This document shows, piece by piece, positions 58,554-64,000 of a stretch of 64,000 bases of DNA. Made by a program: the position numbers and the translations under genes. The notes under the pieces were generated by a model, which had not been told where the DNA came from, ran no database searches, and saw only the letters and a program-made list of their open reading frames with translations. The number at the start of each line of letters is the position of its first letter. The stretch's first letter is position 1. The DNA comes from Marinobacter salarius (lineage in GTDB: Bacteria; Pseudomonadota; Gammaproteobacteria; Pseudomonadales; Oleiphilaceae): assembly GCF_032922745.1 (NCBI RefSeq), contig NZ_CP136693.1, positions 2,356,001-2,420,000 of the forward strand, written 5' to 3'.

Positions 58554-60566
58554 ATGTATCCGGAACTCGGACAGATCGCCCTGATACTCGCGCTGTTGCT
58601 GGCAGTGCTCCTTTCCGTGGTCCCCCTGGTAGGCTCGGTGACGGGTCGTGACCAGTTGCTGGCCTTCGCCCGGCCGCTGTCAGCGGGCCTGTTCGTCTTC
58701 GTTGCCCTGGCCTTTGGTCTCCTGACCCACGCGTTTGTGACCGATGACTTTTCCGTGGCCTATGTCGCCAACAACAGCAATAGCATGCTGCCCTGGTACT
58801 ACAAATTCAGTGCGGTGTGGGGCGGCCATGAAGGCTCACTGTTGCTTTGGGTGCTGATGCTCGTTGGCTGGACGCTGGCGGTCGCCGTGTTCAGTCGACG
58901 CCTGCCGTCGGTGATGGTGTCCCAGGTGTTGTCGGTGCTCGGAATGGTTGCGGTGGGCTTTCTACTGTTTACCATCATGACCTCCAACCCCTTCGATCGT
59001 ACGCTCCCCAACATCCCAGCCGATGGCGCCGACCTGAATCCGCTGCTGCAGGATTTTGGGCTGATCGTGCATCCACCCATGTTGTACATGGGGTATGTGG
59101 GCTTCTCGGTAGCTTTTGCCTTTGCCATTGCCGCGCTGATCAATGGCAAACTGGATGCGGCCTGGGCTCGTTGGTCCCGTCCCTGGACCACAGTGGCCTG
59201 GGCTTTCCTTTCCCTGGGCATTGCGCTGGGTAGCTGGTGGGCCTATTACGAGCTGGGTTGGGGCGGCTGGTGGTTCTGGGACCCGGTCGAGAACGCCTCG
59301 CTGCTGCCCTGGTTGTCGGGAACGGCGCTGATGCACAGTCTGGCTGTCACCGAGAAGCGCGGCGTATTCAAGAGTTGGACTGTGCTGCTGGCCATCGTAA
59401 CCTTCGCCCTGAGCTTGCTGGGAACCTTCCTGGTGCGTTCCGGGGTGCTGACCTCTGTCCACGCCTTCGCCTCTGACCCCGATCGGGGGACATTCCTGCT
59501 GGCGCTACTGGCGATTACTATTGTTTCGAGCCTGACCCTGTATGCGTTCAGGGCGCCGGTGGTGCATGTGCGCTCCCGTTACGGCAGCCTGTCCCGTGAA
59601 ATCTTCCTGTTGATGAATAATGTGTTGCTGGTTGCAGCAACCCTGTTGGTGTTGGTGGGGACCCTTTATCCATTGGTCCTGGACTACCTGGACATGGGGC
59701 GGCTGTCCATCGGTGAACCCTTCTTCAACCTGACCTTCAGCCCCCTGGGGATTGCTGCCGGCTTGCTATTGGGGGCAGGCATATTCTCCCGCTGGAAGAA
59801 AACCGACGGCGGCTGGCTGGGCCGCAAGCTGCTGTGGCCGTTGGCTGTCAGTATGATCGGGACCAGCGCTGTGCTGGTCGGGTACGGCACGTTCGAGCCT
59901 TGGGCGTTTGGGGGCCTGTTCTCAGCGATGTGGATTACGGTGGCCACCCTTTGGGATCTCTGGGAAAAGTCGGGGTCACGTAAGGGCCGTCTCCATGGCC
60001 TCAGGCGCCAAAGCCGCAGTTACTACGGCATGGTGTTCGGGCATCTGGGGCTAGCCATCACCATGGCGGGTGCGACGGTCGCCTCCAATTACGGCATCGA
60101 GCGGGATGTACGCATGTCACCCGGCGACACCGCGATGGTGGGGGATTATCGGATTGCGTTTGCCGAGATAGGTAACCGAAGAGGGCAGAATTTCACCGCG
60201 GAATACGGTCGTTTTGAGGTTTACGATTCGGATGGCGGTCTGATATCCACGCTTTACCCGGAGAAACGCCGATACATGGTTCAACGCAACACGATGACCG
60301 AGGCCGGTATTGACGGCGGTCTGTTCCGGGATATTTTTGTCGCCATTGGTGAGCGGGTGTCTGATGATGCCTGGGCGATCCGGCTTCAATACAAACCGCT
60401 GGTCCGCTGGTTGTGGCTGGGGGCGCTGTTTATGGCCGCTGGCGGCTTCCTGGCCATTTCGGATCGCCGCTATCGCATTCGCGACAAGGTTGCGGAAAAC
60501 CGTAAGGCCAAGGCACCGAATACAGGCGGTGAGCGCGGCGCAGACCCGGCAGGAGCGGTGTCATGA
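58554..60566 (+). CDS. ccmF: CcmF, cytochrome c heme lyase core
   Basis: CcmF attaches heme to apocytochromes c. The 670-residue protein has about 14-15 membrane helices. The WWD motif is GGWWFWDPVENASLLPW, with conserved heme-binding His residues nearby. FLVRSGVLTSVHAFASDP is a family marker. The C-terminal domain is periplasmic. It overlaps ccmG by four bases. Confidence 0.97.
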   Translation: MYPELGQIALILALLLAVLLSVVPLVGSVTGRDQLLAFARPLSAGLFVFVALAFGLLTHAFVTDDFSVAYVANNSNSMLPWYYKFSAVWGGHEGSLLLWVLMLVGWTLAVAVFSRRLPSVMVSQVLSVLGMVAVGFLLFTIMTSNPFDRTLPNIPADGADLNPLLQDFGLIVHPPMLYMGYVGFSVAFAFAIAALINGKLDAAWARWSRPWTTVAWAFLSLGIALGSWWAYYELGWGGWWFWDPVENASLLPWLSGTALMHSLAVTEKRGVFKSWTVLLAIVTFALSLLGTFLVRSGVLTSVHAFASDPDRGTFLLALLAITIVSSLTLYAFRAPVVHVRSRYGSLSREIFLLMNNVLLVAATLLVLVGTLYPLVLDYLDMGRLSIGEPFFNLTFSPLGIAAGLLLGAGIFSRWKKTDGGWLGRKLLWPLAVSMIGTSAVLVGYGTFEPWAFGGLFSAMWITVATLWDLWEKSGSRKGRLHGLRRQSRSYYGMVFGHLGLAITMAGATVASNYGIERDVRMSPGDTAMVGDYRIAFAEIGNRRGQNFTAEYGRFEVYDSDGGLISTLYPEKRRYMVQRNTMTEAGIDGGLFRDIFVAIGERVSDDAWAIRLQYKPLVRWLWLGALFMAAGGFLAISDRRYRIRDKVAENRKAKAPNTGGERGADPAGAVS

Positions 60567-61099
60567 AGCGGCTGCTGCTGTTCACGCCGTTGATCCTCGC
60601 CGTGGTGCTCGGAGTGGTCCTGTTCGCCGGTATTGGTAAGGACCCCAACAAGCTGGAGTCGGCGCTGATCGGCAAACCGGTGCCCGAGTTTTTGTTGACG
60701 GATCTCCACAACGAAAGTCGCGAGCTGACTCGTGAGGTTTTTGAAGGGCATGTGTCCCTGCTGAATGTCTGGGGTACCTGGTGCCCGGCCTGCCGAGATG
60801 AGCATGGTGATCTGGTCTGGCTGGCGGAAGAGAAAGGCGTGCGTATCGTTGGCCTTAACTATAAGGACAACCGGGATGATGCCCTGGTCTGGCTTGATCG
60901 GTTGGGCGACCCGTATCAGGTGTCGATCTACGATCCCCGTGGCAGCCTCGGGTTTGACTTGGGAGTTTATGGCGCGCCGGAAACCTATGTCATTGATGTC
61001 GAAGGTATTGTGCGTTACCGCCACGTTGGCGTGGTCAATGAAAAAGTATGGGAGCGGGACATCAAGCCCATCGTCGACCGGTTCAGGGAGAAGATCTGA
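60563..61099 (+). CDS. ccmG: CcmG (DsbE), thiol reductant for cytochrome c maturation
   Basis: CcmG reduces the CXXCH cysteines of apocytochromes. The 178-residue protein has an N-terminal anchor (about 5-23) and a thioredoxin fold with Trp-Cys74-Pro-Ala-Cys77 (WCPAC). The GAPETYVID loop carries the cis-Pro. It overlaps ccmF and ccmH by a few bases. Confidence 0.97.
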   Translation: MKRLLLFTPLILAVVLGVVLFAGIGKDPNKLESALIGKPVPEFLLTDLHNESRELTREVFEGHVSLLNVWGTWCPACRDEHGDLVWLAEEKGVRIVGLNYKDNRDDALVWLDRLGDPYQVSIYDPRGSLGFDLGVYGAPETYVIDVEGIVRYRHVGVVNEKVWERDIKPIVDRFREKI

Positions 61100-61578
61100 T
61101 GTGGCGTCCGGTGTTTGCATGGCTGTTGCTGATGACAATTGCTCCGATGTCGGTGGCGGATGCCCGCGACGTATACGGGTTCGATACGCAGGCGCAGGAG
61201 CAGAGGTTCCAGACCCTGATTTCGGAGTTGCGTTGCCCGAAGTGCCAGAACCAGAACATCGCCGATTCCAATGCGCCGATTTCCAAGGATATGCGCGAGG
61301 AGGTTTACCGGATGATGTCTGACGGCGCCAGCAACGAGGAAATTGTCGGAGCACTGGTCGACCGCTTTGGTGAATTCGTGCGATACAAGCCGGAGGTGGA
61401 TAGCCGCACCATCCTGCTGTGGGCAACGCCAGCCATTGTCGTCCTGGGTGGCCTGATGGTGGTGGCCGGGATTGTCATCCGCTCCCGCAGGGCAGGCCAG
61501 GACGAGCCGGCCCTGACCGACGAAGAGCGTGCACGGGCATCCAGAATGCTCGATGGCGATGATTCGAGCCGCACCTGA
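61099..61578 (+). CDS. ccmH: CcmH, thiol oxidoreductase of the heme lyase complex
   Basis: A 159-residue protein with a signal peptide (cleaved near MSVADA) and a three-helix domain with Cys46 and Cys49 in LRCPKCQNQNIADSNAPI (in part). One C-terminal membrane helix lies at about 113-133. It corresponds to the CcmL-type N-terminal half of the long E. coli CcmH; the TPR half is encoded by the next gene, ccmI. The ATG at 61099 overlaps the ccmG stop. Confidence 0.96.
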   Translation: MWRPVFAWLLLMTIAPMSVADARDVYGFDTQAQEQRFQTLISELRCPKCQNQNIADSNAPISKDMREEVYRMMSDGASNEEIVGALVDRFGEFVRYKPEVDSRTILLWATPAIVVLGGLMVVAGIVIRSRRAGQDEPALTDEERARASRMLDGDDSSRT

Positions 61579-61620
61579 TTTCAAACAACACTCTTTCTCA
61601 ACCGGATTAATGACCGTTCT

Positions 61621-62898
61621 ATGACACAGACCTTCTGGCTGACGGCCGCTGTATTAATCGTACTTGCCCTGGCGTTTGTAGTGGCGCCGTTGTTCCTGCA
61701 CCGTTCCGGCCGGCGCGCGGAAATGGATCTGCGCAACCAGAACCTGCTGGCATATCGCAGCCGAATGGCGGAACTTGATCGCGAGTTTGACGCCGGCGCG
61801 CTGGACGAGGAAAGCTATCAACAACTCCGGGAAGAGCTGGCCGGCAGCATGCTCGATGATGTCCCGGATGCTGAACGTGGCGTTATTGACTCACCGGACC
61901 GGGCCAGGGGCGGGAAAAGCGCCATCGTCATTGCGATTGCCAGCCTCGCGGTGATTCCTGCCGCTGCGGTATTCCTGTACGGACAGTGGGGCGCTATGGA
62001 CGACGTCGAGCAGTTCCGCGCCATGCAGGAAATGATGGCAGCTGACAGCGATCGCGTGGGCCAGATGCAGGAACTGACGGCTCAGCTTCGCGAGCGGTTG
62101 GAGGACAATCCGGAGAACACCGATGGCTGGGCCATGCTGGGGCGTAGCTATATGCGCATTGAGCAGTATGAGGACGCAGCGTGGGCCTTCGAACGGCTGG
62201 CAAAGAGTATTGAGGATGATGAGAGCGGCAAAGCTGTCGCCTGGGGATTGTCAGCCCAGGCTGCATTTTTCCTGAGCGAGGGTGACCTCAACCCAGCGGT
62301 GTCGAACGCCATTGAAAAAGCCAGGTCGCTGAATCCGGACGAGGTCAATTCCCTTGGCCTACTCGGTATCCATGCATTTAGCCAGCAGAACTTTGAGGAG
62401 GCGATCCGGTATTGGGAGCGCATCGTGTCGGTGGCGCCCAATCATCCCCAGATTGCCTCCATCCGCCAGGGCATTGAGCAGGCCTATCAGCGCCTGGGTC
62501 GGGAGATGCCACAGGAGCAGCCGCCAGAGGTATCCGGGGCCGGCGTGACCGTCCGGGTGGAAATAGACGAAGCATTCCAGGGCGAGATTCCTGACGACAC
62601 CACCCTATTTGTTCTGGCGCGTCGGGCGAATGTCCAGAGCGGGCCACCGCTGGCTGTGGCACGGCTGAGTGCGGGACAGTTACCGATGGAGATACGATTG
62701 GACGACCGCTTCAATATGTCCGCGAATGCAAAGCTGTCGGAGGCGGGTGAAGTGCGCCTGCAAGCGCGGCTGTCGCGCTCTGGCAACGCCAGGCCCCAGG
62801 CGGGTGACTGGCAAGGCGAGGTGGATCAGCCGGTGCCGGTGGGTGAAGGCGAAAACGAGCCTGTTACCCTGGTGATCGACACCCAGCTGGTGCAATGA
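61621..62898 (+). CDS. ccmI: CcmI, apocytochrome c chaperone
   Basis: CcmI holds apocytochromes for the lyase. The 425-residue protein has two membrane helices (about 5-25 and 100-120) with a cytoplasmic loop (AYRSRMAELDREFDAGALDEESY in part), then TPR-type helices (about 155-300). A C-terminal beta-rich domain follows (about 310-420, ending VTLVIDTQLVQ). It is the last ccm gene and is convergent with the BatD-like gene, with four bases between the stops. Confidence 0.94.
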   Translation: MTQTFWLTAAVLIVLALAFVVAPLFLHRSGRRAEMDLRNQNLLAYRSRMAELDREFDAGALDEESYQQLREELAGSMLDDVPDAERGVIDSPDRARGGKSAIVIAIASLAVIPAAAVFLYGQWGAMDDVEQFRAMQEMMAADSDRVGQMQELTAQLRERLEDNPENTDGWAMLGRSYMRIEQYEDAAWAFERLAKSIEDDESGKAVAWGLSAQAAFFLSEGDLNPAVSNAIEKARSLNPDEVNSLGLLGIHAFSQQNFEEAIRYWERIVSVAPNHPQIASIRQGIEQAYQRLGREMPQEQPPEVSGAGVTVRVEIDEAFQGEIPDDTTLFVLARRANVQSGPPLAVARLSAGQLPMEIRLDDRFNMSANAKLSEAGEVRLQARLSRSGNARPQAGDWQGEVDQPVPVGEGENEPVTLVIDTQLVQ

Positions 62899-62902
62899 TC
62901 TG

Positions 62903-64000
62903 TCACCGGCTGGTGCTCAGGCCCTGCGGGTAGAGCGGCGGCAGCTGATCCCCGGGAGCCGATTCACTGGCGGTTCCACGCACGCGGATCAGCGCTGCCA
63001 CAAGCCGTTCTCCCTGCCACGGCTCTGACGTGGCCGATTCACCGGGTGTCCCGAATAATCGCTGTTGAAGCTGTTCGATCTCGGCGGCCAGTTCCGTGTC
63101 GTCCAGAAAACGGTTCACATCCGTTACGCTTTGGAAGGTGCGTTCCGGATGCCTTTGAGACATCCAGCGCACAAGCCGGTCGGTGGTTTTGGGCGATCCC
63201 GCCTGCGCTGCCTCGCACAGATCCCGGAATAGCCCCTTTTCCCGGTTGTCCCCCTGACTCGCCACGACCTTGCCAGCACTGGTGCGGCGCCTGCTGTACC
63301 ACCAGGCCGCCAGTGTAATCAGCCAGCCCGCCAGGACGGTCAGGGTGGCTAACGGCCAGAATCCGACACCGGATTCCCCGTCAGGCTCATTTGATATCGG
63401 GTCATTGTTGGGCTTGGTACCCGCTTCCGAGGCGTCTTCCAGTTTATCGGGCACCGAGTCGATCTGGCCGGGAATCCCCTCAACAACCAGCGTGTGTGCA
63501 GGAATAACCGCTACTTTTTCGCTGTCGCTTTCAGTATCCCACCAGGGGATCCGGATTTCGGGCAATGTTAACTTTCCTGGCTGCACCGGTACCAGTGCCG
63601 TGGTCTGGGTCAGTGTCGAGGCCAGCCCGTCGGGGCCAGGCGTGGTCGTGCGCTCGGGCTTCTCCGGGTAGGCCCGTATGCTATCGGGTGTCTGTTCCGG
63701 GAACGGAGGTAAGGATTCGGCAGGCAGGCCCTCCGCCCTCATGGTGAGGCTTCTGGTGAGATTCTGGCCCGCTGTCAGGTTCTGGTTTCGTGGCAGTCCG
63801 GACTGATCCAGCTCCAGCGTGCGGGCGGGCAACCAGGTGTCTCCGCTGAATCCCGCTGGCACACCCTTGACGGTGATATCAAACAGGTTGGCGCTGTCGC
63901 GCAGAAACTTCAGTTGGCCCTGCTCATTCCGGGCCTGGCCCTCAAAACGGATGGGTTGCAGGCTGAGTTGTCCCTCCCTCTGGGGAAACAGTGCGTAACG
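62903..64000 (-). CDS. BatD-like membrane protein, C-terminal part
   Basis: The gene continues past the right edge, so the N-terminal part and start are missing. The visible 365 residues begin RYALFPQREGQLSLQPIRF and include NLFDITVKGVPAGFSGDTWLPA (in part), a BatD (oxygen tolerance) feature. A membrane helix (WPLATLTVLAGWLITLAAWW, near the middle of the visible part) precedes a cytoplasmic domain of about 120 residues. BatD proteins occur with MoxR ATPase and BatA/BatB/BatC genes, which should lie beyond the edge. Their role is in stress tolerance and is poorly defined. Confidence 0.85.
   Translation of the reverse strand, partial: RYALFPQREGQLSLQPIRFEGQARNEQGQLKFLRDSANLFDITVKGVPAGFSGDTWLPARTLELDQSGLPRNQNLTAGQNLTRSLTMRAEGLPAESLPPFPEQTPDSIRAYPEKPERTTTPGPDGLASTLTQTTALVPVQPGKLTLPEIRIPWWDTESDSEKVAVIPAHTLVVEGIPGQIDSVPDKLEDASEAGTKPNNDPISNEPDGESGVGFWPLATLTVLAGWLITLAAWWYSRRRTSAGKVVASQGDNREKGLFRDLCEAAQAGSPKTTDRLVRWMSQRHPERTFQSVTDVNRFLDDTELAAEIEQLQQRLFGTPGESATSEPWQGERLVAALIRVRGTASESAPGDQLPPLYPQGLSTSR

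Noticed and set aside
1..64000. tRNA, rRNA, CRISPR array or prophage genes
   Set aside because: None was recognised on either strand; the group II intron is the only mobile element with clear support.

Overview
The window looks like chromosome of a motile marine gammaproteobacterium, most probably Marinobacter or a close relative. I infer this from gene content and order and could not search a database. The flagellar part is the polar, Pseudomonas-type system: FleQ, FleS/FleR and FleN with sigma-54 promoters, then FliA, a CheY-CheZ-CheA-CheB block, MotC/MotD, ParC/ParP and CheW, followed by a ccm cluster. The DNA is GC-rich and densely coding. No rRNA, tRNA or CRISPR array was seen.

Layout. 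1-1340: start of an amidase gene and a protein resembling a voltage sensor without a pore. 1570-7070: tamA-tamB for outer-membrane assembly. 7080-9716: a SIMPL-domain protein, a small ORF, and a glutamine-amidotransferase-like hydrolase overlapped with an amidoligase. 9822-11870: lexA-sulA behind an SOS box, then two small genes. 11998-13497: a DUF1329 gene behind a PsrA-like operator. 13562-18405: fliT-like gene, fleQ, fleS, fleR. About 18496-20539: a group II intron between the fleR terminator and the fliE promoter. 20709-36170: fliEFGHIJ, an hsbA-hsbR-hptB-like signalling trio, fliK, fliLMNOPQR, flhB. 36216-36529: two nested inverted repeats. 36562-39315: a reverse-strand upp-uraA-methyltransferase operon that separates flhB from flhA. 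39539-44692: flhA, flhF, fleN, fliA. 44869-53873: cheYZAB, motCD, parC-parP, cheW, a DUF2802 gene. 53891-55563: an FlhB C-terminal-domain gene and a second fliK-like gene, reverse strand. 55673-62898: ccmABCDEFGHI for cytochrome c maturation. 62903-64000: C-terminal part of a BatD-like gene.

How it works together. FleQ, with RpoN, would switch on fleSR and the basal-body and export genes. Good GG-N10-GC sigma-54 elements lie before fleS, fliE, fliK, fliL and flhA. FleR would act at the next level. FlhF and FleN set flagellar place and number. FliA then drives late genes, and a clear FliA-type promoter precedes parC-parP-cheW. The Hsb-like trio inside the fli operon probably links a phosphorelay to flagellar output.

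No single wholly new system is proven. The best candidates for follow-up are the pore-less voltage-sensor protein, the amidoligase/hydrolase pair, the Hsb trio in the fliJ-fliK gap, the FlhB-tail plus second FliK pair, the three-fold acidic repeat in CheA, the nested repeats after flhB and the group II intron with a shortened domain V.
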